Source: Streptomyces odontomachi
GTDB taxonomy: Bacteria; Actinomycetota; Actinomycetes; Streptomycetales; Streptomycetaceae
Length of the DNA: 64,000 nucleotides
Direction: 5' to 3'
Assembly: GCF_024435355.1 (NCBI RefSeq)
Contig: NZ_JAMJWG010000028.1
Location: 1-64,000, forward strand
The notes under the pieces are model-generated. The model was not told the origin of the DNA, did not search any database, and worked only from the letters and a program-made list of their open reading frames with translations. This document shows positions 51,717 to 60,519 of the stretch, one piece after another (position 1 is the stretch's first letter; each line of letters opens with the position of its first letter). The translations under genes were made by a program, and so were the position numbers.

Positions 51717-52655
51717 ATGACCAGAGCCAATCTCGACGTGCTGATTCCCTGGCCGGACCTGGCGGTGCGGCACGGCAGCTGGCCGGACGGCCTGGGCGTG
51801 CACGTCTGGGACGCTGTGACGCCGGACTCCGAACCGGACCAGGAGGTGCTGGACCGGATCGGGCTGTGGGTGATGCCCTACGGCGTGGGTGGCGCCGAGC
51901 GGTTGCTGGAACGGCTTCCTGCGCTGCGTGCCGTGCAGTCGCTCAGCGCCGGTGTCGAGAGCCTGGAGCCGCTGCTGCCGGCGGGCGTGCGGTTGTGCAA
52001 CGGCCGTGGTCTGCATGACGCTTCGACGGCCGAACTCGCCCTCGGGCTGATCCTCGCCGCCCAACGGGAGCTGCCGCACTGGGCGGCCGAGCAGGCCGCG
52101 GGGCGCTGGGCACCGCACCGCACCCGCTCGCTCGCCGACAGCCGGGTCGCCGTGATCGGTTACGGCTCCATCGGCTCCGCGCTCGCGACCCGGCTGCGGG
52201 CCTGCGAGGCCGAGGTCGTCCCGGTGGCGAGCCGTGCCCGGCCGGACGAGGGGGTGTACGCGGTGAGTGATCTCACAGCGCTGCTGCCCGACATCGACGT
52301 CGCGGTGCTGGTGCTGCCCGAGAACGCCGCCACCGTCGGGCTCTTCGGCGCGAAGCAGCTGGCCGCGCTGCCGGACGACGCCCTCGTCGTCAACGTCGGC
52401 CGCGGTCGCACCCTCGACACGGACGCCCTGCTCGCGGAGGTGGCGACCGGCCGGTTGCGAGCGGCCCTCGACGTCACCGACCCCGAGCCGCTACCGGCCG
52501 GGCACCCGCTGTACACGGCGCCCGGCGTCTTCATCACCCCCCACGTGGGCGGCGGTTCCGCCGCTTTCCGGCCGCGCGCCGAGCGGCTGATCGTGGCCCA
52601 GGTGCGGCGCTGGGCGGCGGGGGAGGAGTTGCTGAACCCGTTCCCGCGGGGCTGA
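51717..52655 (+). CDS. D-isomer-specific 2-hydroxyacid dehydrogenase
   Basis: This 312-residue NAD-dependent enzyme has SAGVESLEPLLP, the Rossmann loop VAVIGYGSIGSALATRL, VNVGRGRTLDTDALLAEV, the Asp/Glu pair in LDVTDPEPLP and the catalytic His in FITPHVGGGS. It interconverts a 2-hydroxy acid and its 2-oxo acid; the small N-terminal domain resembles glyoxylate/hydroxypyruvate reductases. Divergent from a carboxylate-type MFS importer. ATG 51717 follows AGAAGGAG. Confidence 0.92.
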   Translation: MTRANLDVLIPWPDLAVRHGSWPDGLGVHVWDAVTPDSEPDQEVLDRIGLWVMPYGVGGAERLLERLPALRAVQSLSAGVESLEPLLPAGVRLCNGRGLHDASTAELALGLILAAQRELPHWAAEQAAGRWAPHRTRSLADSRVAVIGYGSIGSALATRLRACEAEVVPVASRARPDEGVYAVSDLTALLPDIDVAVLVLPENAATVGLFGAKQLAALPDDALVVNVGRGRTLDTDALLAEVATGRLRAALDVTDPEPLPAGHPLYTAPGVFITPHVGGGSAAFRPRAERLIVAQVRRWAAGEELLNPFPRG

Positions 52656-52980
52656 GCCGCGGCGAAAGGGCGCCCCGGCGCGCGGTGCTGCGCGGGTGGT
52701 GCGGTGCCGTGGGCGGAAGCGCCGTGCGCCCGGCGCCGTCACGCCGTCCTGGTGCGTCCGGCCGGGTGTCCCGACGCCGCGGCCGGGCCGACGGCGTGTC
52801 ACGTGGCCTGCCAGGGGCGTCTCCTGCCGGACCGGCGTGGCGTGCGAGGTGCGGGTTGGCCCGGTCGGCTCTGCGGGTGCCACACGTTCGACATTCCCGA
52901 CATGACAGTCCGTGGGTGGGTCAGTACGTTCAGTCACAGGCCGGTTCTCTGCCGGCGTCTCTGCAACAAGGAGAAGTGAC
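52656..52980. other. 325-bp gap without a supported gene
   Basis: All reading frames are open because of base composition and overlap on the same strand. A GACATTCCCGACATGACAG stretch near 52888-52906 may be part of the promoter for the secreted protein. The ribosome binding site AAGGAG ends the gap. Confidence 0.4.
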
Positions 52981-53451
52981 ATGAGCAAGCGTTATGTCGC
53001 CGTGACCGCAGCCGCTGTCGGCGCGGCGGCTCTGGCTGCCACCGGCATCACCTATGCCTCGGCCGCTCCCACCACGAAGGAGGCAGCCCCGGTCGCCGAG
53101 GCTGCTCCGGTGGCGGTTCCCATGGGGGGCGACAGCGGACGGCACGAGGAGGAGAAGGAGAGGGGATTCATCCACTTCAACGAGCGGACCTACTCGGCCG
53201 ACCCGGGTGGCTGCGTCACCGTGGTGAGCGGTCTGGGGTCTACCAGCTTCAACGTGCGTAATGACAGCAAGAAGACCGTTGAGGTCTTCACCGGAGCCAC
53301 CTGCGACAACGGCGCCCCGATCGCCACCGTCGGTCCGCACAGCTCGGCCAACGGCGTCGTCACCGGCACCGTCATCGGTGGCGTGATCGTCCCCGGCGGC
53401 GTCGTCGGCAGCTTCCGCGTGGTCGACAACCACGAGGGCGACAGGTACTGA
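52981..53451 (+). CDS. Small secreted protein of unknown function
   Basis: This 156-residue protein has a typical signal peptide (MSKRYVAVTAAAVGAAALAA, cleavage after TYASA at about 28), an Ala/Pro/Glu linker and a beta-rich domain of about 95 residues with two cysteines (GGCVTVV and GATCDNG), probably a disulfide. The pattern STSFNVRNDSKKTVEVFTGA suggests a small immunoglobulin-like or inhibitor-like fold. ATG 52981 follows AAGGAGAAG. I do not recognise the family. Confidence 0.8.
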   Translation: MSKRYVAVTAAAVGAAALAATGITYASAAPTTKEAAPVAEAAPVAVPMGGDSGRHEEEKERGFIHFNERTYSADPGGCVTVVSGLGSTSFNVRNDSKKTVEVFTGATCDNGAPIATVGPHSSANGVVTGTVIGGVIVPGGVVGSFRVVDNHEGDRY

Positions 53452-53471
53452 CCGCGGCACTTCCCGCTCAT

Positions 53472-53506
53472 GGAACCCCGGCCCGCCGCAATCGGGCCGG
53501 GGTTCC
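53472..53506. terminator. Hairpin after the secreted-protein gene
   Basis: Fourteen-bp perfect arms (53472-53485 and 53493-53506) with a 7-nt loop, 20 bp after the stop codon. Confidence 0.85.
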
Positions 53507-53646
53507 GGCATAGGGGGCGGCCTTCCGGACCCGGCCGGCCGCTTCGCGTGGCGCCGTGCCGCGTGCACCGCGCCACCCCCGCGACCGGTGTCCGAAGGTG
53601 TGGTCCGAGGGGGACGATACTCGCGGTGCCTCCGGGCGGGGTCGAC

Positions 53647-54792
53647 ATGGAGGCCTTGCGGCGGCTCAGCGCTGCCGCATTCCTCCATTCAGGGAAATCG
53701 GCAGATTATATGCGCGTCATCTGCGCGTCCCTGTCGGAATGCATGGGCCGGGCGGCCACCATGGATGCACTGCCCGCCGACGATGAGAGCGCCATGACAC
53801 GGTTGCCCACTTTCTTCAGACAGTCGAGGAACTCGGCTGACGCGGCGCTGTCGCGGCGACTGGAGGAAAGCATCGAAAGCGCCGGCTACTGGGTGCAGAG
53901 AATGCCGAGGGAAGCCGCTCGCCTGGCGCGCCGAGCCCGCGTGTGCACCGTCGCCGCGGCGGTGCTCGCCCTCCTCGCCGGCCTGCTGGTCTGGCCGGTC
54001 ATCGCCGAATCGTCGCAGCTCACGGCACAGGTACTGCTGTCCGCCCTCGCCGGTCTCGCCGCACTGGCCTGCGTCGCGCCGCATCTCATGGGCCTGGCGG
54101 ACCGCAGCGACGAATCCATCAGACTGTGCGCCACGTACGCGACCATGTACCGCGAACTGCTGGACACGAAGACCATGCTCAACGATGGATCGATCAAGGA
54201 TCCGTCCCATGTGGCCGATATTCTCGGCCTGTTCGATCGCATCCATGCCCGCAACGGAAAACTCGCACTTCCGGCGGGGACGGAATCCGCGGACGACGCG
54301 CCCGCCGGGCCTTTTGCGCTGGAAGGCGGGCGGCCGGAAGAGCATCCACCGGACCTCGCGTGGCGGGAGCCCGCTGAGCCGTCGATGCCGCCGGAGACGT
54401 CGCACACCCGGCCGGCGGTGGCGCCGGCGGGCATCGACGCCCAGGACCTCCTCGCCGCACTCCTCCAGGCGCTGACCAACGGTCACTTGGAGGTGCAGCA
54501 GCGTATGCCCGCCATTCACGTGTACCGCCGGTTCCCCTTCCGGGCGCGCATCAGGCGCTCTGGTCGAACGCTGCCGGGCGGGACGCGGGTGCTGCTGGAC
54601 CCGTCCAGGATGCGGATCACCGGGGACGGCCGGCCCGCTGGTGCGGGATTCGTGGACGACGACGGTGGGGTATCGGGCGCGGGCGTACGCCTGTTGCCCG
54701 GATCGCCCGGATCGCCCGGATGGCGCGGATCGCCCGGCGCACCCCGTGTGCTCGACGGTTCGACGAGCGCCGCCCCGTACGCGTCCGTCTGA
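53647..54792 (+). CDS. Two-TM protein with SLATT-like N-terminal half
   Basis: This 381-residue protein has a helical start, then two adjacent membrane helices (about 100-120 and 127-146) followed by an amphipathic helix RSDESIRLCATYATMYRELL. This layout resembles SLATT domains, which in other contexts are membrane effectors linked to nucleotide-sensing defence genes. Residues 195-381 are disordered or unknown, with a short helix DAQDLLAALLQALTNGHLEV and a GSP-repeat tail. No nucleotidyltransferase or other defence gene is adjacent. Codon usage is slightly more AT-rich at the 5' end than in neighbours. The start is ATG 53647; GTG 53626 is possible. Confidence 0.6.
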   Translation: MEALRRLSAAAFLHSGKSADYMRVICASLSECMGRAATMDALPADDESAMTRLPTFFRQSRNSADAALSRRLEESIESAGYWVQRMPREAARLARRARVCTVAAAVLALLAGLLVWPVIAESSQLTAQVLLSALAGLAALACVAPHLMGLADRSDESIRLCATYATMYRELLDTKTMLNDGSIKDPSHVADILGLFDRIHARNGKLALPAGTESADDAPAGPFALEGGRPEEHPPDLAWREPAEPSMPPETSHTRPAVAPAGIDAQDLLAALLQALTNGHLEVQQRMPAIHVYRRFPFRARIRRSGRTLPGGTRVLLDPSRMRITGDGRPAGAGFVDDDGGVSGAGVRLLPGSPGSPGWRGSPGAPRVLDGSTSAAPYASV

Positions 54793-54846
54793 AGGATCGG
54801 CGGCCGGCCTGCACGCGCGCTGGGCGCCGAGCGGGGGTGAGCGCCG

Positions 54847-55203
54847 TCAGGGGAGGATCGAACGGACCGCTTCTTCGGAGCGTCCGATCACGGTGGTGCC
54901 GTCGTCCGCGGTGATGATCGGCCGTTGGATGAGCGCCGGGTGGGTGGCCAGGGCCTCGATCCAGCGGTCGCGGGTCTCCGGTGCGCGCTCCCAGCCCGCC
55001 AGGCCCAGCTCGGCCGCCACCGACTCGCCGGTGCGGGTGATGTCCCAGGGCTCCAGGCCGAGCCTGGCGAGGACGTCCCGCAGTTCCTGCGCGGTGGGCG
55101 GCTGCTCCAGGTAACGGCGCACGGTGTACGAGGCGCCCTCGGCGTCCAGCAGGGACAGTGCGGAGCGGCACTTGGAGCAGGCGGGGTTGATCCAGATCTC
55201 CAT
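54847..55203 (-). CDS. ArsC-family (arsenate reductase-like) protein
   Basis: This 118-residue thioredoxin-fold protein has the N-terminal CSKC motif (IWINPACSKCRSALSLLDAE) and RPIITADDGTTVIGRSEEAV at the C-terminus, as in glutaredoxin-dependent ArsC and Spx/YffB relatives. There is no ars operon around it, so arsenate reduction is uncertain and a general redox role is equally possible. The 5' flank (55209-55255) contains TCTCGG-type simple repeats. Confidence 0.85.
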   Translation of the reverse strand: MEIWINPACSKCRSALSLLDAEGASYTVRRYLEQPPTAQELRDVLARLGLEPWDITRTGESVAAELGLAGWERAPETRDRWIEALATHPALIQRPIITADDGTTVIGRSEEAVRSILP

Positions 55204-55454
55204 GGACCTCGGTCTCTCGGTCTCTCGGGGGTTCTCGGGTTCTCGGTCTCTCGGGGCGACGCATGCCCGTGTGCGGCATGTGGCGGACGACGCCCGCAGG
55301 TTATCGGTGTGGAGGCCGGGCGGGGTACCGGTGGGCGGGTCGCCGGGGGGACGTGACCTTGGCCGCAGCGGAGCCCGCGCCTTTGAACTCTCGCCATTAA
55401 TTCATATTTAATATCGGCTGTCCCTCAGGCCACCGTGATCCGCCGGAGTCCCCC

Positions 55455-56243
55455 GTGAGCACACCTCTCCCCGCCGCGCCGACAGCCGCGGCACCCCGAT
55501 TCGACGGCCGGTGCGCCCTGGTCACCGGGGGCGCCTCCGGTATCGGAGCGGCGACCGTGCGGCGGCTGGCCGCCGAAGGCGCGGGCGTCCTGATCGCCGA
55601 CGTCGACCGGGACCACGGCGAAAGCCTGGCCGACGAGGTGCGGAGCGTCGGGGGGCGGGCCCACTTCCAGTACGGCGACGTCTCCGACGAGACCTCGTGG
55701 GACGAGCTGGTTGCCGCGGCACACCGCACCTTCGGCCCCGTCGCCATGCTGGTCAGCAACGCCTACACGGTGCGGGTGGCGCCTGCGGACGCCATCGATC
55801 GCCAGGAGTGGGACCGGCAGCTCGGGGTGTCCCTCACCGGCTCCTTCCTGGGGGTGCGCGCCTGCCTCGACGATCTGCGCGCGACCGCCGGAAGCGCGGT
55901 GCTGGTCTCCTCCGTGCACGCGCTCATCGGCCTGCCCGGACGGCCCGCGTACGCCGCCGCCAAGGCCGGGCTGACCGGCCTCACCCGCCAGTTGGCGGTG
56001 GAGTACGCCCCTCGGGTGCGGGTCAACGCCGTCCTTCCCGGCCCCGTCCTGACCCGCTCCTGGGATGGCATCGACGCGGGTGACCGCGAGGCGAGCGCGC
56101 AGCAGACGGCGACCGGCCGGCTCGGCCGGCCGGAGGAGGTCGCCGGTGCCATCGCCTTCCTGCTGTCGGAGGACGCCTCGTTCGTCACCGGCACCTCGCT
56201 CGCCGTCGACGGTGGCTGGAGCGTCTACAAGACCTCGTCCTGA
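55455..56243 (+). CDS. SDR-family dehydrogenase (sugar or sugar-acid type)
   Basis: This 262-residue classical short-chain dehydrogenase has TGGASGIGAATVRRL, the catalytic Ser in VLVSSVHALIG and Tyr/Lys in PAYAAAKAGLTG. Neighbouring fragments (DUF4380-like, alcohol dehydrogenase) and a FadR-type regulator suggest uronic or aldonic acid use. The GTG start has only a weak ribosome binding site. An AT-rich patch (about 55393-55418, CATTAATTCATATTTAATAT) just upstream is the likely promoter or operator. Confidence 0.9.
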   Translation: MSTPLPAAPTAAAPRFDGRCALVTGGASGIGAATVRRLAAEGAGVLIADVDRDHGESLADEVRSVGGRAHFQYGDVSDETSWDELVAAAHRTFGPVAMLVSNAYTVRVAPADAIDRQEWDRQLGVSLTGSFLGVRACLDDLRATAGSAVLVSSVHALIGLPGRPAYAAAKAGLTGLTRQLAVEYAPRVRVNAVLPGPVLTRSWDGIDAGDREASAQQTATGRLGRPEEVAGAIAFLLSEDASFVTGTSLAVDGGWSVYKTSS

Positions 56244-56266
56244 CGGCGGGTGCCGAGAGCACCGCG

Positions 56267-56293
56267 GGCCCCGCCCCTTACGGAGGCGGGGCC
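56267..56293. terminator. Hairpin between the SDR gene and the DUF4380 remnant
   Basis: GGCCCCGCC and GGCGGGGCC pair around a 9-nt loop, 23 bp after the SDR stop. Confidence 0.65.
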
Positions 56294-56328
56294 GTCGCCC
56301 TACGGATGCGGGCCCTTCGCCGACCGGA

Positions 56329-56670
56329 TCAGGGCCCGATGGTGGTCCGGCCCGCCACCGGCGCGGGTCCCGCCCACTCGTCGGGGCCTGACCAGCCCTG
56401 GGGCGCCGGCCACGTCTTGTCACCACCCCAGTTGCGCCAGTCGCCCAGTTCGCCGTCGTGCGCCCCGACCGCCGTCGGGTCGAGCGCGGCGCAGTCGTCG
56501 GCCAGGAGCGTGTCGGACCGGTACAGGAACTCGCTTCCGTCCAGTCGCGCGGCCAGGATCCGGCCGCCGAGCTGCGGCGCGAGCACCGGGGAGAGGCGCT
56601 CGTTGGCGAGGTCGACGACGGTGGGGCCACCGGCCCGACAGGACTGCGCGCGCACGCCGCCGCTGGTCAT
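56329..56670 (-). pseudogene. Truncated DUF4380-like gene
   Basis: The 113 codons resemble the N-terminal part of DUF4380 proteins: ERLSPVLAPQLGGRILAARL and the hallmark WGGDKTWPAPQGW. The family is usually well over 200 residues; here the frame stops soon after the hallmark. It is probably dead, or at best a short remnant. It lies in line with an equally truncated alcohol dehydrogenase. Confidence 0.55.
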
Positions 56671-56701
56671 ATGGGGTCTCCTCAGTCCTCGAACGTGGCC
56701 G

Positions 56702-57440
56702 TCAGTCCTCGAAGACCAGGCACACCTTGCCCGCCGCCCGACCCGCTGCCGCCTCGTAGGCTCGATCGGCCTCGGACTGCGGGAAACGGTCGCTGACCAG
56801 CTGCTCCGGGTGGATCTCCTGGCGGGCCAGCAGCTCGGCCAGCCGGGTCATGCCCTGGACGGAGGTGACCCAGGAGCCCGAGATCAGCGCCTGCTTGTGG
56901 AGCACGTCGTCGGAGACGTCGATCGTCATGTCGCCGCCTTCGCCGACCAGCGCCAGCCTGCCGCGTGTCCGCAGCGCCTTGAGGGCCAGGGAACGGGCCG
57001 CCGCGTTCCCTGAGCAGTCGACGGCGGTCTCGACACCGGTGCCGCCGGTGAGCCGTTCGACGGTCTCCAGGGGTGCGTCGCGCGAGTCCAGCACCTCGTC
57101 GAAGAGGCCGAGCCCACGGGCCCATTCGATGCGCTGGGGCACCACCTCGGCGCCGTACACGGTCGACACGCCCAGCGCCCGCGCCACCATCGCGGCCGCG
57201 GCGCCGACCGGGCCGAGCCCGGTGACCAGCAGCCGGTCGGCGCCGCTGACGGCGATCCGGGTCAGCGCCTCGTACACGGTCCCGATGCCGCAGGCGATGA
57301 ACGCGCCGTCCACGAACGTCAGCGGCTCGGGGAGCGGAACGCAGGTGTTCTCGTCGGCGATCAGGTAGGGGGCGTGACCACCGTCCCGCTGCCAGCCGTA
57401 CGCGTGACCTGCGTCCCTCGGGTCTCGTGGGATGCCGAGG
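56702..57440 (-). pseudogene. 5'-truncated zinc-type alcohol dehydrogenase
   Basis: Continuous MDR dehydrogenase sequence runs from about 57440 (AYGWQRDGGHAPYLIADENT) through the NAD loop LLVTGLGPVGAAAAMVARAL to a normal C-terminus ending VCLVFED. The N-terminal GroES/zinc half is missing: a stop codon in the same frame lies about 30 bp further upstream and no start codon precedes the conserved part. An internal ATG at 57313 could give a 203-residue protein without a catalytic domain. The break coincides with a perfect inverted repeat at 57460-57496. Confidence 0.65.
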
Positions 57441-57459
57441 GACGGGCTGGGTAGGCCAC

Positions 57460-57496
57460 GTCACGGCACCGTGCCCGTCTTGCGCGGTGCCGTGAC
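57460..57496. repeat. Perfect 12-bp inverted repeat at the dehydrogenase breakpoint
   Basis: GTCACGGCACCG (57460-57471) and CGGTGCCGTGAC (57485-57496) flank 13 nt. It could be a terminator, an operator or the scar of a rearrangement that removed the 5' half of the dehydrogenase gene. Confidence 0.7.
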
Positions 57497-57574
57497 GGGC
57501 TGGTTCGCGCAGTGTGTGCGGGGTCGTGCGTCCGGGCGCCCCCTGCGCATCCGCCGCCGCGTTGCAATGATCTT

Positions 57575-57590
57575 TTCTTGGTCATAAGAA
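57575..57590. promoter_or_regulatory. Candidate operator of the GntR regulator
   Basis: TTCTT-GGTCAT-AAGAA is a 5-bp inverted repeat with a 6-nt spacer in an AT-rich patch 54 bp upstream of the regulator start. Its position suits autoregulation. Confidence 0.4.
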
Positions 57591-57643
57591 TTGCCGCGCG
57601 GCACGGCCCACGTCGTGGCCGTGCCGGAAGGGAAGAGGCGCAG

Positions 57644-58399
57644 ATGGTGTTGTACGCGGGCCGGGGCGTGCACGGGCAGGTGGTCGAGAGCCTCGGCTAC
57701 CGGATCGTCTCGGGTGCGGTGCGCGAGGGCGTGACCCTTGATCCGCGCGCCTTGGGGGAGGAACTGGAGGTCAGCCTCACGGTGATCCGTGAGGCGTTGA
57801 AGGTGCTGGCGAGCAAAGGACTCCTCGCCGCGCGCCAGAAGCGGGGGACCTTCGTCCTGAGCCGCGCGGACTGGAACATGCTGGACTCCGACGTCATACG
57901 GTGGCGGGTGGCCGGCGGCCAGGGGGAGTCACTGCTGCGGGACCTCGCGGAGGTGCGCGCGATCGTGGAGCCCGCGGCGGTGCGGTGCGCCGCCCTCCGC
58001 CGCTCGGAGGACGACCTCGCCGTGCTGGAGAGCACGCTTCAGGACATGGCGGCGGCGGGTGACGACGCCCACGCGGCCGTGACCGCGGACACGGCGTTCC
58101 ACCGCAGGCTGCTGGCCGCCTCGGGCAACGAGATGCTCACCGCCCTGCACCAGCTGATGGAGCCCGCCCTACAGGCGCGCGACAGCATCGTGCACACCAC
58201 GCACGCGCACACCGGCGACCCCGTCCCCAGCCATCGCGCCGTGCTCGACGCGATCCGGGACGGCGACGCCGACCGCGCAGCCGAAGCCATGGTCGGTCTG
58301 CTGGCCAAGGCGTCCGCCGACTTCGACCTCGCGGTCCGCAGCGGCCCGCCGGCCGACGCCACCACGGCGCCACCGGCCGCTCCCGCACCCACCAGCTGA
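57644..58399 (+). CDS. GntR-family regulator, FadR/FCD subgroup
   Basis: This 251-residue regulator has an N-terminal winged helix (VVESLGYRIVSGAVREGVTL, EVSLTVIREALKVLASKGLL) and a C-terminal all-helical FCD ligand domain with metal-site residues (DTAFHRRLLAASGN; PSHRAVLDAI). FCD regulators of this group usually sense sugar acids such as gluconate or galactonate, consistent with the dehydrogenases beside it. ATG 57644 follows GGAAGGGAAGAGG. Confidence 0.9.
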   Translation: MVLYAGRGVHGQVVESLGYRIVSGAVREGVTLDPRALGEELEVSLTVIREALKVLASKGLLAARQKRGTFVLSRADWNMLDSDVIRWRVAGGQGESLLRDLAEVRAIVEPAAVRCAALRRSEDDLAVLESTLQDMAAAGDDAHAAVTADTAFHRRLLAASGNEMLTALHQLMEPALQARDSIVHTTHAHTGDPVPSHRAVLDAIRDGDADRAAEAMVGLLAKASADFDLAVRSGPPADATTAPPAAPAPTS

Positions 58400-58484
58400 C
58401 CCCGCGCGCACCCCTCCGCGCCCCTCGCGCGCCCACATCCGCGCGCCCCGCCCTCCGCACACCACACGGCTCGGCACCCACGCA

Positions 58485-58520
58485 CTCCGCCCGACCGGCA
58501 CGCAGGCCGGTCGGGCGGAG
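58485..58520. terminator. Strong bidirectional hairpin
   Basis: Fifteen-bp perfect arms (58485-58499 and 58506-58520) with a 6-nt loop, between the convergent GntR and murA2-like genes. Confidence 0.85.
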
Positions 58521-58553
58521 GGGGCAGCGGATGTGCCGGTCACGCTGTGCCGG

Positions 58554-60083
58554 TCAGATGTCCCGGAACGTCTCGATCTGGGCGCCCACCGAGTTCAGGC
58601 GCTCCGCCAAGTCCTCGTACCCGCGGTTGATCACGTAGACGTTCCGCAGGACCGAGGTACCGTCGGCGGCCATCATCGCGAGCAGGACGACGACCGCCGG
58701 CCGCAGCGCCGGTGGGCACATCATCTCGGCGGCGCGCCACCGGGTCGGGCCCTCGACCAGCACCCGGTGCGGGTCGAGCAGCTGGAGCCGGCCGCCGAGG
58801 CGGTTGAGGTCGGTCAGATAGATCGCGCGATTGTCGTAGACCCAGTCGTGGATCAGCGTCTTGCCCTGCGCGGATGCCGCGATGGCCGCGAAGAACGGGA
58901 CGTTGTCGATGTTCAGGCCGGGGAACGGCATCGGGTGGATCTTGTCTATCGGCGCCTGGAGCTTGGAGGGCCGGACGGTGAGGTCCACCAGCCGGGTGCG
59001 GCCGTTGTCGGCCACGTACTCCGCGCCCCGGTCGTGGTCAAGACCCATCTCCTCCAGGACCGCCAGCTCGATCTCCAGGAACTCGATCGGCACCCGGCGC
59101 ACCGTCAGCTCGGACTCGGTGACCACCGCGGCGGCCACCAGGCTCATCGCCTCGACCGGGTCCTCGGAGGGCGAGTAGTCCACGTCCACGTCGATGGTGG
59201 GCACGCCGTGCACGGTGAGCGTGGTGGTGCCGATGCCCTCCACCTTCACGCCCAGGGCCTCCAGGAAGAAGCACAGGTCCTGGACCATGTAGTTGGACGA
59301 GGCGTTGCGGATCACGGTGACGCCGTCGTGCCGGGCGGCGGCCAGCAGCGCGTTCTCGGTGACGGTGTCGCCGCGCTCGGTCAGCACGATGGGGCGCCCC
59401 GGCGTGACGTCGCGCTGCACGACCGCGTGGTAGAGCCCCTCGGTCGCCGTGATGTCGAGCCCGAAGCGGCGCAGCGCGATCATGTGCGGCTCGACGGTAC
59501 GGGTGCCGAGGTCGCAGCCGCCGGCGTACGGCAGCTTGAAGTGGTCCATGCGGTGCAGCAGCGGCCCCAGGAACATGATGATCGAGCGGGTGCGCCGCGC
59601 GGCCTCGGCGTCGATCGCGTCCATGTCGAGCCGGGCGGTCGGCACGATCTCCAGATCGACGCCGTCGTTGACCCAACGGGTGCGGACCCCGATCGAGTTC
59701 AGCACCTCCAGGAGCCGGTAGACCTCTTCGATACGGGCCACCCTGCGCAGTACGGTCCGGCCCTTGTTGAGCAGGCTCGCGCAGAGCAGCGCCACGCAGG
59801 CGTTCTTGCTCGTCTTGACGTCGATGGCGCCGGAGAGGCGGCGGCCGCCGACGACGCGCAGGTGCATCGGACCTGCACAGCCTAGGGAGACGATCTCGCT
59901 GTCCAGAGCTTCTCCGATCCGCGCGATCATCTCAAGGCTGATGTTTTGGTTCCCGCGCTCGATACGGTTCACGGCGCTCTGGCTGGTGCCGAGTGCCTCG
60001 GCAAGATGCGTTTGCGTCCAGCCACGATGCTGACGTGCATCGCGGATGAGCTTGCCGATGCGTACGAGGTAGTCATGTGACAT
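58554..60083 (-). CDS. XRE helix-turn-helix fused to UDP-GlcNAc enolpyruvyl transferase (MurA-like)
   Basis: This 509-residue protein has an XRE DNA-binding domain (1-64: IRDARQHRGWTQTHLAEALG, SQSAVNRIERGNQNISLEMI) followed by a full MurA/EPSP-synthase fold (about 73-505). The MurA Cys loop is present as GGCDLGTRTVEPH, and the substrate Lys/Asn appears in IDVKTSKNACVALL. MurA adds enolpyruvate to UDP-GlcNAc at the first step of peptidoglycan synthesis; this is the second, HTH-bearing paralogue beside aconitase as I recall in S. coelicolor (SCO5998/SCO5999). A TATCTC-N6-GAGATG palindrome lies 11-28 bp upstream of the ATG, suggesting autoregulation. Confidence 0.92.
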   Translation of the reverse strand: MSHDYLVRIGKLIRDARQHRGWTQTHLAEALGTSQSAVNRIERGNQNISLEMIARIGEALDSEIVSLGCAGPMHLRVVGGRRLSGAIDVKTSKNACVALLCASLLNKGRTVLRRVARIEEVYRLLEVLNSIGVRTRWVNDGVDLEIVPTARLDMDAIDAEAARRTRSIIMFLGPLLHRMDHFKLPYAGGCDLGTRTVEPHMIALRRFGLDITATEGLYHAVVQRDVTPGRPIVLTERGDTVTENALLAAARHDGVTVIRNASSNYMVQDLCFFLEALGVKVEGIGTTTLTVHGVPTIDVDVDYSPSEDPVEAMSLVAAAVVTESELTVRRVPIEFLEIELAVLEEMGLDHDRGAEYVADNGRTRLVDLTVRPSKLQAPIDKIHPMPFPGLNIDNVPFFAAIAASAQGKTLIHDWVYDNRAIYLTDLNRLGGRLQLLDPHRVLVEGPTRWRAAEMMCPPALRPAVVVLLAMMAADGTSVLRNVYVINRGYEDLAERLNSVGAQIETFRDI

Positions 60084-60093
60084 AAGCGCAGGG

Positions 60094-60111
60094 TATCTCA
60101 GATATGAGATG
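60094..60111. promoter_or_regulatory. Palindromic operator upstream of the XRE-MurA gene
   Basis: ATCTCA-GATA-TGAGAT is a perfect 6-bp inverted repeat, extending to TATCTC-N6-GAGATG, only 11 bp from the XRE-MurA start on the minus strand. It matches the half-site pattern of the palindrome before aconitase. The 436-bp gap 60084-60519 otherwise shows no gene. Confidence 0.55.
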
Positions 60112-60519
60112 ACGCGCATTGAGGGGTGCGCTGGCGGGGCGGGCCGGCACAGCGAAAGGGGGATGGGGGGAGAGGGTTGGCGTGGGGGGTTGGAAGGTGG
60201 TGTGGGGGTGACGGGGGTGCGGGCACGGCCGGAACATGCCCGGGTCGCGCGCACCGTACGTCCTTCGACAGTCCGTCGAAAAGCTCCCGCGCGCAACCGA
60301 GGTGGAACCGACCGGGTGGTGCTCCTGCCCTTATCCGTTGCCCGCGGGGCCGGCGGTTCAGTCGTCCTGCCGGGCGCTGGTGTGCGGGCGGCACGCGGCG
60401 GGCGGGGCCGGCCGGTTTCCGCCAGAGGAAAAACCCTGGTGTCCGGAACCGCGACACCCCCTAGGGTCCGTGTGCTGCCGGCTCCAGTGGGGGGCGGGGG
60501 CATCCCAGGGGAGGGACAC

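Noticed and set aside
55204..55260. TCTCGG repeats as a possible regulatory array before the ArsC-like gene
   Set aside because: Irregular simple repeat without defined half-sites; noted only in the gene entry.
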